From Myrica gale (lineage: Eukaryota > Streptophyta > Magnoliopsida > Fagales > Myricaceae): DNA of 64,000 nucleotides. The DNA lies in the NCBI GenBank assembly GCA_963930655.1, contig OZ005610.1, positions 26,188,501-26,252,500 on the forward strand. Direction: 5' to 3'. Below, piece after piece: positions 36,501-46,176 of the stretch (positions within the stretch are counted from its first letter, which is position 1; every line of letters starts with the position of its first letter). The notes beneath the pieces are model-generated. The model did not search any database. It was not told where the DNA came from and saw only the letters and a list, made by a program, of their open reading frames with translations. The position numbers and the translations under genes were made by a program.

Positions 36501-39500
36501 TCCATGAGTCAAATATACTTAATGGTGTAGTGAGTGTATTTGGGGAAGAATTATTTTTTGTTCCATTGAAAGGAAAACATGTTTCATCAAAAACTACATG
36601 TCTGGAGATAAACATTTTACGGGTGGTAGGATGAAAACACTTGTAGCCTTTATGGCGGTCACTATAGCCAACAAAAATACAAGGCACTGTCTTCGGATCA
36701 AATTTATTTTTCTTGGTATCCCAAGTATAAGGAAAACAACGTGAACCAAAGATACGTAGGAATGAGTAACTAGGATGAGCAGCATGTAATTTAAAATAAG
36801 GAGTATCAAAAGCAAGAGAAGAAGATGGCAATCTGTTTATCAAATAGACTGCGGTAGCAAAAGCTTCAGTCCAAAGATATAATGGAGCATTGCTATGGAA
36901 GAGCATGGTCATGCCCAATTCTCGAATAATTCGATGTCGCCGCTCCACCATTCCATTTTGCTCTGGTGTATGTGGACAAGAAATTTGATGTACAATGCCC
37001 TGCGCTTGAAAGTGAGATGTAAGTTTGGAATTAAGAAATTCACCACCACCATCGGAATGAAATATTTGAATTTTTTTTCCAAATTGACGATCCACATATT
37101 TTTCAAATGCAAGGAACACAGTAAAAAATTCAGACTTTTTCTTTAAAGGAACAATCCATGTATATCGGCTAAAGTCGTCAACAAAACATGCATAATATCG
37201 AAAATTGCCAAGGGAAGAAATAGGAGCAGGTCCCCATAAATCACAATGAATTTTATTGAAAGGAGATAAACTAGAGTTCTTAGAATAATTAAAAGGCAAT
37301 TTGCTCATTTTCCCTAACTGACAACTAACACAAACCGATCCTAAAGTTGTTTCTCCTATGACTTCAATGAGTCCTTTATTCTTGAGAAGTTGTAAAGTAG
37401 ATGCTTGTGGATGTCCTAAACGTTGATGCCAAACTTCTTCCGTCCCTCTTTGAAAGCGATTGGAAAAATGAAGTTCATGGGGACTAGAAAGAACATATAA
37501 ATCACCCTTGCGCTTTCCTTTCATTAGTACACGATCTGTCGCCCGGTCCTTAACACAGAAATCAAGGTTAGAAAATTCACAATTTACTGGAAATTGATCA
37601 GTGAGTTGGCTAACAGATAGTAAATTTTTTGCCAATTGAGGCACAAGAAGAACATCATTTAATGGAAGAATTTGTGATTTATTTTTTACACAAGTATCAC
37701 CAATTGCATGGATCGAAGTGCCATCACCAATTAAGACGGAATCTGTCCCTGGGTAGGAACGCAAGTTTTGTAACATACCTGTAGTGCCAGTCATGTGATT
37801 TGAAGCCCCTGTATCAGTAATCCATTCAGTTTCAGCCAAGGACGTGTCGAGAGTAAGAGCTGCTAATGCTTGTGGAATCTCATCGTGTTGGACTGGCGGC
37901 TTAGAAATCCACCAGCAGATTTTTGCAATGTGGCCAAGTCCTCCACAATACTGGCAGCGTTCATTGCGATACATTTCGCGTTCAGCTGAGGTCATGCGTC
38001 TTTGACCAGGGGGAGGGGGTCTACGTGATGTTGAACCAGTGCTTTCAGACTCCCTACGATACCCTTTGTGGTCTTGTTTGTCATTGTTGGAGTTATGAGA
38101 AGTCTCAAAGGAATTGGACTTAACAGTGACGTCCATATGAGATGAACCTGCATTAGAGAAATTAGTGGCAGGATGGTTATGGGCTTGAAAACCTCTACCA
38201 TGAGAGTCAAAGCTAGTGGTCCCTCGACCAGCATTATGATGCTGTGAAGGGTTATGACGTCGTTGGCCATAGGAGGCTTGTGGATCTGACTGGCCATAGA
38301 AGGCGATTTGTTGGCTTGATTGAAGAGCTGGTCGTCTAGAGTCGTACCACGTCTGGCGTTGCTCGTACCCTTGGAGTTGAGACACAAGTTCAGAGTAGCT
38401 GGGACGCGGTGGTTTGAGCATGGTTGTGGCAAAGTTCTCATACTTCGGTCCAAGGCTGGTGAGAAGTTTGAAAACCTTGATTTTGTCTGAAACTGGAGTG
38501 CCAATAGCAGCAAGACTATCGCACAGATTTTTGAAACGACGCAGATGCTCTCCTAGACTGATTTCTTCATCTTTGTGAAGGTACGTTAATTCTTGTTGTA
38601 ACGTGTATTCTCGTTCTTGAGAATCTTGAGCATATGCTTCCTTGAGAGCAAGCCACACACTTTGGGCGGTGTCAAGCCCAATGACAAGACTAAGAGACTC
38701 TTCTGCCAGAGTTCCTATAAGCCAACCACGGAGTAGACGGTCGGATTTTCTCCAGGCAATATAGGCAGTAGTGAGAGTTTGTGTTTGCTGGGCAGAGGTG
38801 GATTCAACATACATTGAAGGGGGATTAGTTTCACCAGTGAGGTGGGAAATGAGATCTTGGCTTTCAGCAAGGGCAAGAGCTTGCTCCCGCCATAATGGGT
38901 AATTTGCAGAGGTGAGTTTCAATGTAATGAAATTGCTGACATTAAGAGAGAGGGTAGCCATTGAATAACTCGTGTACTCACACAGCTCTGATACCAAGAA
39001 GAAAATTGAAAAAATAGACAATTTTGAATTATGTTTTCAACGTGAGTACAAGAGTTGTAGGGTCCCTATATTTATGCTAACAACGGCTATCTTTACAAAT
39101 AAGGAATAAAGCTTGATTCTAGCTAATTTGAAAGATGAAATATACAAGATATGATATGGTAGGATTTATAGGGATATCTCGTAAAACATATCAACCTTGC
39201 GTGAGACTTCATAAACAGTATCCCTAGAATCATGCTATCCTTGAATGCAATATTTCAAACTTGCCTTGAGACTTTGCCGTAGACTTTGTATCCCTAGAAT
39301 CATGCAATACTTCTTCAAACTTGCCTTGAGACTTTGTATCCCTAGAATCATGCAATATCTGGTCGTCTATACTCCTGATCATTAGCACTAGCCGTTGTAT
39401 TCTGTGTTTGGATCTAGGATAAACACTGATTGCCATATTTCAACAAGACTCGGACTTTCTCATTATACACTCTGTAATGGAAAACTGTGTAGTTTGACCG

Positions 39501-39864
39501 TTGTGAATGATTAATTAGGGTTCGCAAGTAAGACTCCCATTGGTTTAAGATATTTGCACACATGTAGGTCTACGGATACAGAATGTCACTGTGGGCTGAG
39601 CATCTTGCTGTGGCTGATACATACTTCGAGGAGCCAGAGAGTTTGAAATGTGTCAAGATAGTGAATGAGATAGCTGAAGATAACTGGAAGAGTTACACGA
39701 CTCCAGAACTTACGCCATTGCAGGGCCACCTTCTGAAGTACCCTGTGCAGGTAGATGCTGATGGGAAGGTTGGCCCTCTGCCTGGATATGAGAATTTCCC
39801 AGATGTAGGTGGAAGAGTGCTTGGATCTCCTTCCCCTGCCCTTCCTGATACTCTAACAACATAA
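27501..39864 (+). CDS. PLDDELTA: phospholipase D delta, 862 aa, 10 exons
   Basis: Exons: 27501-28448, 28877-28993, 29390-29584, 30654-30956, 31097-31165, 31353-31500, 31975-32123, 32575-32736, 33667-33867, 39568-39864. All are in phase; total 862 residues (Arabidopsis PLD delta about 868). Exon 1 encodes the Ca2+/phospholipid-binding C2 domain ([19 protein letters not shown] at the start; [20 protein letters not shown]). The first HKD active site is HQKCVLVD (H364, K366, D371) and the second HAKGMIVDD (H712, K714, D719), followed by GSANINQRS. The C-terminus ends ALPDTLTT as in the delta subfamily. The enzyme hydrolyses membrane phospholipids to phosphatidic acid at the plasma membrane in stress signalling. 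Intron 2 appears to use a GC donor (AAG/GCGAGC). Intron 9 is 5.7 kb because of a Copia insertion. No disabling change found, so it is probably functional. Confidence 0.95.
32964..32981 (+). repeat. 18-bp retroposon tail insertion with 13-bp duplication
   Basis: The duplication ATCTGTTTAATTG at 32951-32963 and 32982-32994 brackets only GTTACCC, ten A and one G. This is what an almost completely 5'-truncated LINE or SINE insertion would leave. It lies in PLD delta intron 8. Confidence 0.7.
34130..34504 (-). repeat. Copia 3' LTR
   Basis: This copy is at the 3' side of the element in its own (minus) direction. It contains three copies of the segment around TCCCTAGAATCATGC (about 34356, 34424 and 34472), each next to AAACTTGCCTTGAGACTTTG-like sequence. 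The polyprotein stop codon lies inside it at 34363-34365. Confidence 0.9.
34363..38961 (-). CDS. Copia gag-pol polyprotein, 1532 aa
   Basis: I start at the ATG at 38961-38959 ([11 protein letters not shown]), just after the primer-binding site. The frame is also open upstream but that part is LTR. Order along the protein: gag with the UBN2-like region; a zinc knuckle [14 protein letters not shown] (around 37910-37960); protease [11 protein letters not shown] (around 37800-37830); integrase HHCC zinc finger from WHQRLGHP to CVSCQLGK (around 37330-37440) and DDE core; reverse transcriptase with [10 protein letters not shown] (35449-35460 for YVDD); RNase H ([15 protein letters not shown]). Integrase before RT is the Copia order. 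The frame runs through the polypurine tract into the 3' LTR, where repeat-encoded HDSRDTKS units form the C-terminus. No stop or frameshift, so it may be able to make active protein. Confidence 0.95.
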   Translation of the reverse strand: MATLSLNVSNFITLKLTSANYPLWREQALALAESQDLISHLTGETNPPSMYVESTSAQQTQTLTTAYIAWRKSDRLLRGWLIGTLAEESLSLVIGLDTAQSVWLALKEAYAQDSQEREYTLQQELTYLHKDEEISLGEHLRRFKNLCDSLAAIGTPVSDKIKVFKLLTSLGPKYENFATTMLKPPRPSYSELVSQLQGYEQRQTWYDSRRPALQSSQQIAFYGQSDPQASYGQRRHNPSQHHNAGRGTTSFDSHGRGFQAHNHPATNFSNAGSSHMDVTVKSNSFETSHNSNNDKQDHKGYRRESESTGSTSRRPPPPGQRRMTSAEREMYRNERCQYCGGLGHIAKICWWISKPPVQHDEIPQALAALTLDTSLAETEWITDTGASNHMTGTTGMLQNLRSYPGTDSVLIGDGTSIHAIGDTCVKNKSQILPLNDVLLVPQLAKNLLSVSQLTDQFPVNCEFSNLDFCVKDRATDRVLMKGKRKGDLYVLSSPHELHFSNRFQRGTEEVWHQRLGHPQASTLQLLKNKGLIEVIGETTLGSVCVSCQLGKMSKLPFNYSKNSSLSPFNKIHCDLWGPAPISSLGNFRYYACFVDDFSRYTWIVPLKKKSEFFTVFLAFEKYVDRQFGKKIQIFHSDGGGEFLNSKLTSHFQAQGIVHQISCPHTPEQNGMVERRHRIIRELGMTMLFHSNAPLYLWTEAFATAVYLINRLPSSSLAFDTPYFKLHAAHPSYSFLRIFGSRCFPYTWDTKKNKFDPKTVPCIFVGYSDRHKGYKCFHPTTRKMFISRHVVFDETCFPFNGTKNNSSPNTLTTPLSIFDSWISVQPSNPTSLSSRADHLDVTIPHIPLPHHPISDDNTSDTSLQPSTNIPLPHLASAPPTIASNSFRSSFPSNTNLIECPDPPPTQLSLQESTPNPSPVYEAPTDHLAPPEIPPAAPSITPPHSTHPMVTRSQVGIVKPNPKYGLVVISKATPREPHSIKSALAHDGWRTAMEDELRALHQNQTWTLVDRDPNMHIIGSKWVFKTKLKADGSLDRLKARLVAKGYHQVDGIDYNETFSPVIKPGTIRLVISLALVRQWEIRQLDVKNAFLHGLISENIYMEQPPGMVDPHYPRHVCKLQRALYGLKQAPRAWYDRFSTFLLQHDFFCSLADPSLFILHSPLGTLILLLYVDDILLTGSNSQLLNTFISKLSAEFAMKDLGPIHHFLGIEVTSLSDGLHLSQSHYALTILEKTEMVDCKPMSTPLETKTSGLKSHTLLDDPSYFRGIVGALQYLTLTRPDLSFSVNFVSQFMHSPTHSHLKMVRRILRYVKGTIHYGLHFSSHTTLDLFAFSDADWAGCPITRRSTTGYCTFLGHNLISWCAKKQTTVSRSSTEAEYRAMAHTTAELTWLSFLLRDLHVRLTSSPVLFCDNISALHMTVNPVFHARSKHIELDYHFVRERVALGLLVTKHVSTHNQLADIFTKPLSKVSLASFRPKLCLQPRHSLREGIDDQILHDSRDTKSQGKFEEVLHDSRDTKSTAKSQGKFEILHSRIA
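38985..38996 (-). promoter_or_regulatory. primer-binding site, initiator tRNA-Met
   Basis: Minus-strand TGGTATCAGAGC directly next to the 5' LTR; this sequence is complementary to the 3' end of plant initiator tRNA-Met and primes minus-strand DNA synthesis of Copia elements. Confidence 0.9.
38997..39371 (-). repeat. Copia 5' LTR
   Basis: Same 375-bp sequence as 34130-34504 with one base change. In minus-strand orientation this is the promoter-bearing 5' LTR. Confidence 0.9.
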
Positions 39865-39895
39865 TCTCCTCCCATTGTTATACTGGTACATGATT

Positions 39896-39914
39896 TTTTT
39901 TTGGGGGGGCTATG
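39896..39914 (-). repeat. 19-bp retroposon tail insertion with 13-bp duplication
   Basis: CTGGTACATGATT at 39883-39895 and again at 39915-39927 brackets TTTTTTTGGGGGGGCTATG, which on the minus strand is CATAG, C tract, A tail. It sits in the PLD delta 3' UTR, about 30 bases after the stop. Confidence 0.65.
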
Positions 39915-39927
39915 CTGGTACATGATT

Positions 39928-41690
39928 GGTAGGGAAGAAAGGCAGTGACATTTTCCCGGGATATTTAGGTTGTCAAATGGGGGGAAGTTTTATGAATTCG
40001 TGGCCCCCATCTGTGCCCACTTCTGAGTGTGTTGTGATGCGAAAAAATAAATGCATTGAACTGTACTGAGAAGGTTGACATGTTGTGAATATATGTTTAC
40101 ATCCTGCAAAAGCCATTGATGTAAATTGGTTCTTTAGTGAAAATATTGGCATTCTAAAATAATTTAGGGTCATTAAAAAAATTATAAAATAATATCTCTG
40201 TTCTTATTAAATAATTCTTTTTTTTATAATATTTATTCAAATTTTCTCTCTGTTCATTTTTTCATTAATTCTCATAGATTATTTTTATTTTTCATTAACT
40301 CCAATACTCTTAAATTTTCATTAAAAGAGACTGCATGTAAATAGCAATAAATATATATTTGTAATTTTTTTTTAAAAAAAATCATGAATGTCAAAAAGCT
40401 TCATTTCGAATTTAAATTTTGTTTTTCTTGAGTGAAATAGGATATTGCTTTTAGAAAATATTTTATTATAAACAAAGAAAGGAGCTTGTTGGTGCGACCT
40501 TAATTAAATATGAGCTCCCAAGATAGTTCGCATATTAATATTATACCAGTGACTTAATTGAGAGGTTGGATTGTGGAGTTTATGGTGACATTACGACCAC
40601 GTTTGTAAATTAATATTTTTATGGGAATTTTGGAGAATGTAGTGAAAATTGAGGTAAATTAGAGTTTTATTTAATTTTGAAAGAAATTAATTTAATCAAA
40701 ATAATTTTATGGGAATTGTTGAAAAAATGGAGAAAGAAATGGTTCAAGTGAATTTTGTGTGTTTATTGTAATGAAAAGAGGTGATTTGATGAATATATAT
40801 GATTTTAATTTTTTTTATTTAATCAAAATTTTTGAATTATGTTTGCAAATAAAAAGTTTGGAATGAAGGAAATTTTGGTGTTTGTTGGTAAAATTTTAGA
40901 GTGGTTAAAAATTTGAGATAAATACAAAATTAGTTCCTGTGATATAGGCAAAAAATCGAATTAGTCATCGTGATAAGAAAAATATAAAATTAGTACATCT
41001 GATTTTAGAAAGTGGTAAAATTAGTCCTTGATAGGAGGACCAACGACAAACGAAAGTGAAATCACGGGAATTAATTATATATTTTTGTTATCACTAATTC
41101 GATTTTGACATATATAATAGGGACTGATTTTGCATTTATCACCAAAAATTTAAAGACGTTAGAATTGGTGAAAAAATGAAGAACTATAATTTAAATGAAT
41201 TTTTTAATATTTTATTCGTGTTGGAGTTGGTAAAATAGTAAAAAAAATAGATAATTTTATATAATTATTTTATTGTGATGATAATTCCTATCAGTTATGA
41301 TTAACTCTATCCAGACAGTCTGAATCGGTACACAAGTGTGTCGCATATTTAGGGTGGGTTTGTGTTGGAAACTTTTTGGGTTGTTAAAATTTTTGATATT
41401 GAGTTTAGTGAAAAAGTGAAGAGAGATAATTTTTTATATTTTTTATAGTGAAAAGTTATGATTTGATGAAAAAGAGAGAGATTATATTGTAATATTTTAT
41501 TGTGAGAGGATGAAAAATTTTGTAAAATTTTTGGGTGCAGACACATCTTAACTAATTCTCATTAAAAAAAAAACAATTGAACTCCTTCCACAAATCGGGT
41601 ACTTTTCCATAGGTCCCCATAGCATATATGAAATTCTCGACCGCATCGAATCCTTCCTCCAATCACTATATGTAATTCCATCTATTACAG
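39928..41690. other. PLD delta 3' UTR end and AT-rich intergenic DNA
   Basis: After about 40160 the DNA is AT-rich, with repeated gap-filling sequence like AAAATTTT and several MITE-like segments; one with clear ends is listed separately at 40915. No gene seen before the SR45a leader near 41690. Confidence 0.5.
40915..41143. mobile_element. short MITE with inverted ends
   Basis: The left end GAGATAAATACAAAATTAG and the complement of the right end, GGTGATAAATGCAAAATCAG, pair over about 30 bp (both continue TCCCT-like). AAAAATTT occurs on both sides (40907-40914, 41144-41151). The interior repeats the phrase AAAATTAGT several times. The flanking repeat is low complexity, so the superfamily is uncertain (8-9 bp). 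Confidence 0.55.
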
Positions 41691-41753
41691 AACCGAGGAA
41701 ACCAAGCTGCGACCTTGCGACTCGTTGGTGGGCGAGTGAAAGCTCGGTTACCT

Positions 41754-41762
41754 AAACCCTAA
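41754..41762 (+). promoter_or_regulatory. telo-box in SR45a leader
   Basis: AAACCCTAA 46 bases before the ATG. Telo-boxes near the start of transcription are common in plant genes for translation and RNA processing. Confidence 0.5.
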
Positions 41763-41807
41763 TTTCTTCGATCGTTGTCTCTCGGGTTTCGACGACTTTG
41801 CGCGAAA

Positions 41808-44800
41808 ATGGTAAGCTCTTCCCTTCCGTTCTTGCTTTCTCTCGATGCTCCTTTTTCTTTCGTACTAGATTGACAATCCTTTGTGAATCATTTGGGGTTT
41901 TGACTCTTGTCGCAGGCTGACTCACCTCGCAAAAGGTAAGCCCTGCGAAAACTTTTGCTGGAATTTTCAATATCATACATGGTGCATTAGGGATTAGGGA
42001 TTTATCCCGGTCGATCTTCTTGGTTCCTGGTTTTATGAATTTCGAGAATTTCTTTCGTAGTTCTTAAATTGAATCAATCACAGTGAAACCTAGTTATATC
42101 TATGTCTGGTCTATAAGGGTTTCTTGGACTGCAATCAATTTTTGATCTTATAGGATACTTTAGGACACTCGTGCCTTTTCGTGGATTCTCGAAGCTCTAA
42201 TTAGCTTTTGCTGTAGTAAGGAGACAAAGATGGTACGTAAGTTCGTTTGACTCCACGATTCTAATTGCGTGGCTTAATTTTCAAGAATGGAAAAGCTTAT
42301 GGATATTAGTGTACCTAAACTGGTTTTAGATGCATATCCTGTATCTATTGAAATTTAAGATACACACTTCTATTGCAAAGATACTTAGTTCCCAACCACG
42401 TTTACAAGGGAAAGGATTCATGGACTTAACCCTATGACCTGGGCTTTGTAAGGCTTGCTGATTTGTGTTGAGTATATTAAAGGAAATGTGTCACTAAGGT
42501 TAAGCTACTTTTTCAACTGGGAGGAGGTGATAAAAATTTGAATATACACTTTTAATCTCTGTCTTTCTAAGTACTGTTTCTCAATCTTTAATTTTTTGTT
42601 TGTTTAGTTTTTAAAATTTTCTATGGTGTTGGAAGGTGACATATGGAATCTAAGCTATTGCAAGGCCAGGAATGTTCTCCTTTTGTCTTTTATTACTCTT
42701 TTTCACATGTTTGGGTGAAGTTTATGGAGGTGTATTAAACAGTAGTCAAAACCTAATGTGGAGTTGAAATATAATGATCAGGAGGGGGCTTTATCTGAGG
42801 AGTTTGGATGCCAAATTTGTGAATGGAAAATTGTGATATCAAGAGAAGTTTGTGCAGCATATAAGATGGATTGTGTTGTTGTGGGGTCGGTCCAGTGGGC
42901 CGGGGTTTGTACTTCAGGGTTGGGCCAAAAGGGTCCGGCTTTGGGGAATTTCCTCGTCATCAAAAAAAAAAGATGGATTGTGTTATGAATTTTTAAATAT
43001 TGTCTGAAAAGTGGCATCATTCAAATAAGTGCCTTTTCTCTGTGAATGAGCTTATTCTCTTTAACTAAACCTAAAGTATGAAGCTCCTAAAATCCAATTT
43101 TCACAAATTTTAACAGTACATGCACTAATACAACAGGTATTCACGTTCCCCCTCCCCTTGGAGAGCTCAGTCCAGGTCCCGATCTAGATCTAGACCCAAA
43201 TCAAGGTCCAGGTCCAGGTCCAGGTCCAGGTCTTGGTCTAGACCAAAGTCTAGATTGAGATCCTTGACCAGGCAAAGGCCCAGATCACGGTCCAGAAGTC
43301 GTGGCAGGTTTGTTGTCACTACAGCTATGCTATCATTAGTATGTTAGGCTTGTAATAATTGAAATTCTGTGTTTCCTTTCACTCATCTCTGACTTTGATA
43401 CTTTTGTTTGTCTTCTTTCTTGATGTTTGGGTGGTGTTTCTGGTTCAGATCAAGGTCCAGAAGTCATGTCAGGTGGGTTCTAATATTGATTTCACTACTC
43501 CTGTTTCCCAACCCAGTATTATTGCTTCTAACATGACTGTAATTTAAGTCAATCATCTACGTCAGGCCCTGATATTTGTGATTGCTGCCTGTTACCTGGA
43601 ACGCTAATTTTTTAAAGACTCCTGTCTAATCTTTAGAATGTGGCAGGTCTGAGGCTATAAACAACTCCGGAGATACACTTTATGTAACTGGCCTCTCCCA
43701 AAGGGTCTCAGAAAGGGACCTTGAAGAGCACTTCTCTAAGGAGGGAAAGGTTGGTTTCTTAATCGTACTCGGACGTTCATGGCAGTTCCCTTTCTTTTCT
43801 TTTTTTCCAATTTCTGCTCTCTTTATTTCCTGGGTAGTTGATTGGAGTTTCAATCTATTTTCTGTTGCTGCTTGTGTCATGGTACTAAATCCTCCATCTT
43901 CTTGGTGCTTACTTTTCCTCCCCTCCGTTTCAGGTAGCATCCTGTTTTCTTGTGGTGGAGCCTCGTACACGCGTTTCACGTGGCTTTGCTTTTGTTACAA
44001 TGAAAACTGTTGAGGATGCCAATCGCTGTGTTGAGTATCTCAACCAATCTGTTCTTGAAGGTCGATATATAACTGTCGAGAAGGTAATTTGATTGTTCCA
44101 TTAGTGATGAAACACTTACAATTTCGATGGTTTTCTTTCTTCTTGACTTGGAGGTTTTGTGGCTATATTCAGAACACATTGCGTCAGCTATGTTGGCAGC
44201 AATCAATCAAAGATGATGACTTCATCCATGTCAACTTTATTGAAACAGCTTAATCAGTGGCAAGCTTAAACAGCTTATCAAATGCGTCTGATCAACTTAA
44301 CATAGCAACTATATTGCCCAACAACTATACAACCTCAGCATTCACTTTCAACTCTCAACTAATCAACGGATATTATCAACAACTTTGTAATCAGCCTATA
44401 ATGGTATCTCATGCCTGGCATTTATTTCATGGAGAGTTGTCATCTGTACCTGGATGTCCTGATCTTTATTTGCTAGCAAGTATGGTTTATGAAGGTTTTT
44501 GTTTCAAGCCTGTGAAAAAACCATTTTTTGAAAGGCTACAGCATGCAAATGGTGCATTATGCTGTAAGTTCTATTCCATGTGAATGATGCGTGCATGATT
44601 CATTGATGTTTAATTTGTGTCATTGAACTTGAAGAAATTAAGGTATTATGTTTGTCTTTCAGTCTCGGAGGAAAAGAGCAAGAACTCCTACACCTGGACA
44701 CTATCTTGGGTTGAAAAGTACAAGAGACTACGGTAAGCTTAATAAGACTCTTTTGTCTAGACATATTTATTCTCACTTTCTCTCTCGCTTGCCTTTTTTC

Positions 44801-45118
44801 TTGCTAAGCAAAGAGATGATTTATATATATATGTAATGCTTAGTGGTTTTAGAGGCATGTTAACAATAATTCACTGAAATTTTGATTCCTGCATGTGTGA
44901 AAGGCCCTCCTCGTGGCGACCGTGGCAGCAGTGACCGTGGTAGGTATCGTGGACGTGAGTCACGTGATGACTATGGCTATCGTAGATCTCCAAGGCGCTC
45001 ACCATATCGAGGGGGTCGTGAGTCGCCCCCCTATGGTGGAAGATCAAGGAGGGACAGGTCTAGGTCACTTCCTTATTCACCTAGCCCAGAAAAGAAGTAT
45101 GCTCGTGGTTCTAGGTGA
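41808..45118 (+). CDS. SR45A: SR45a-type serine/arginine-rich splicing regulator, 251 aa
   Basis: Exons: 41808-41810, 41916-41935, 43137-43307, 43449-43472, 43647-43749, 43934-44083, 44663-44732, 44904-45118, all GT-AG and in phase. The product begins MADSPRKRYSRSPSPW, has an N-terminal RS domain, then one RRM with RNP2 LYVTGL and RNP1 RGFAFVTM, a linker KRARTPTPGHYLGLKSTRDY, and a C-terminal RS/RGG-like tail ending KKYARGSR. This layout (RS-RRM-RS) is that of plant Transformer-2/SR45a proteins, nuclear regulators of alternative splicing that respond to stress and regulate their own pre-mRNA. Odd points: exon 1 contributes only the ATG, and the 24-nt exon 4 can be skipped without shifting the frame. 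The long intron 44084-44662 contains an open frame (44257-44583) that could be an alternative exon. Confidence 0.93.
42878..42969 (+). mobile_element. short SINE-like retroposon with 15-bp duplication
   Basis: A perfect 15-bp duplication AAGATGGATTGTGTT (42863-42877 and 42970-42984) flanks about 92 bp that is GC-rich, unlike the intron around it, and ends in an A tract. The GTCGGTCCAGTGGGCCGG / GGGTCCGGC content suggests the 3' part of a SINE. I see no clear Pol III A box, so it is probably 5'-truncated. It is in SR45a intron 2. Confidence 0.75.
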
Positions 45119-46176
45119 TGCTTTTTGGTTTTTGGCATTTTCAGTGAAGTGGAGACTTGGAAGCTTGTAAACTGATTCTGGTAATGTAATGAGCTTTGTT
45201 TTGTAATGAACCTAAGCAAGATACTAATGTTTGGTTAGTGTTTTGTCATGTTTGTTGGTGTATGTTGCACCCAACTTTTATTGAAGTGGCTGCCGCTCAA
45301 GTAGTAAGATTGTTATTTTTTGGGGTATGGCTTGATGTGTGTGGTTTGACCTGAACCTCTTTTGCTCACCCTGACTGCAATCATACTATGTTTAAACGGT
45401 TGGATTCATCCCTGGTGAACCTCCATGTCGCCAACTTGCATGTAGAGCATGTCCCATCTCAGTTGATCTCATTTACGCTCTTCGTTATTCTGTTGCGGCG
45501 TATGCTTTGGACAACAGATGGCCCTTCCGCGCTGGGATGGAAGTTGTGGGGAAGAGAGTAAGCCATTTTTAGAAACTACTTTGAAAACAATGCAATAAGT
45601 ATTATTGAAGAACCAAAAGAATGTGCCTAAACATGAGGCTCAAAATTTGCTTGCTGCAGAAATTGGAAAATTTGGTAGCATTTCTTTTGAGCGCCGTGTC
45701 CATTTCAACCATTTGAGAGCTTGATCGGCTTCATCCGGCCTCCGAAACGGAGCCCTCACTTTTCGGCTCAGCAAAGGTTCATCAAACGGTTGATATTATC
45801 CATAACTCTCAGTCATCACAGGCACAGCCTTCCTTTACTGAAGATGCCGAAGACCAAACCCAGGACATGGCTCATTATCAGCCTGTTCTCTATCAGATCA
45901 GATGGACTAAAAGAATTATTTACATCTGGAATCTCTGGTTTCGGGACTAATATTTTTCTTGATATATATTCTACAATTAATTAAACAAATGAGATGATTT
46001 TTTAGAAGTTCGAAATTAAAGCACATTAGTGGAAAAGCCTAAACGACTTGTAGTCCAAGTGAGCTCACGGGTCTCGCCTTTTATCTCTGGTGCATACCAC
46101 AGACGAGCCCATTCAATCAAATAGAGCACGTTGCTCGGTTCTTCCCCATTTGCAGGAAACCCGGAAGCCATAAACC
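45119..46176. other. SR45a 3' UTR and intergenic region with gene-like scraps
   Basis: A short open stretch at about 45472-45560 (YALRYSVAAYALDNRWPF in one frame, ending at a possible donor) and another at 45721-45984 look like protein-coding scraps of a decayed gene; I do not recognise either. 46020-46176 is probably the AKRP promoter and leader. Confidence 0.4.

Larger units (their letters stand above)
34130..39371 (-). mobile_element. complete Copia LTR retrotransposon, antisense in PLD delta intron 9
   Basis: The two LTRs (34130-34504 and 38997-39371) are 375 bp each and differ at one base that I can see (GATGAAACATAC versus GATGAAATATAC). A 5-bp duplication CTCCT flanks the element at 34125-34129 and 39372-39376. 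On the minus strand a primer-binding site TGGTATCAGAGC (38996-38985), matching initiator tRNA-Met, touches the 5' LTR, and a purine tract GCGGGAGGG abuts the 3' LTR. One uninterrupted polyprotein frame lies between them. Near-identical LTRs and an intact frame mean a very recent insertion. LTR ends are TATAGACG ... TTTTCTTCT rather than TG...CA. Confidence 0.95.
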
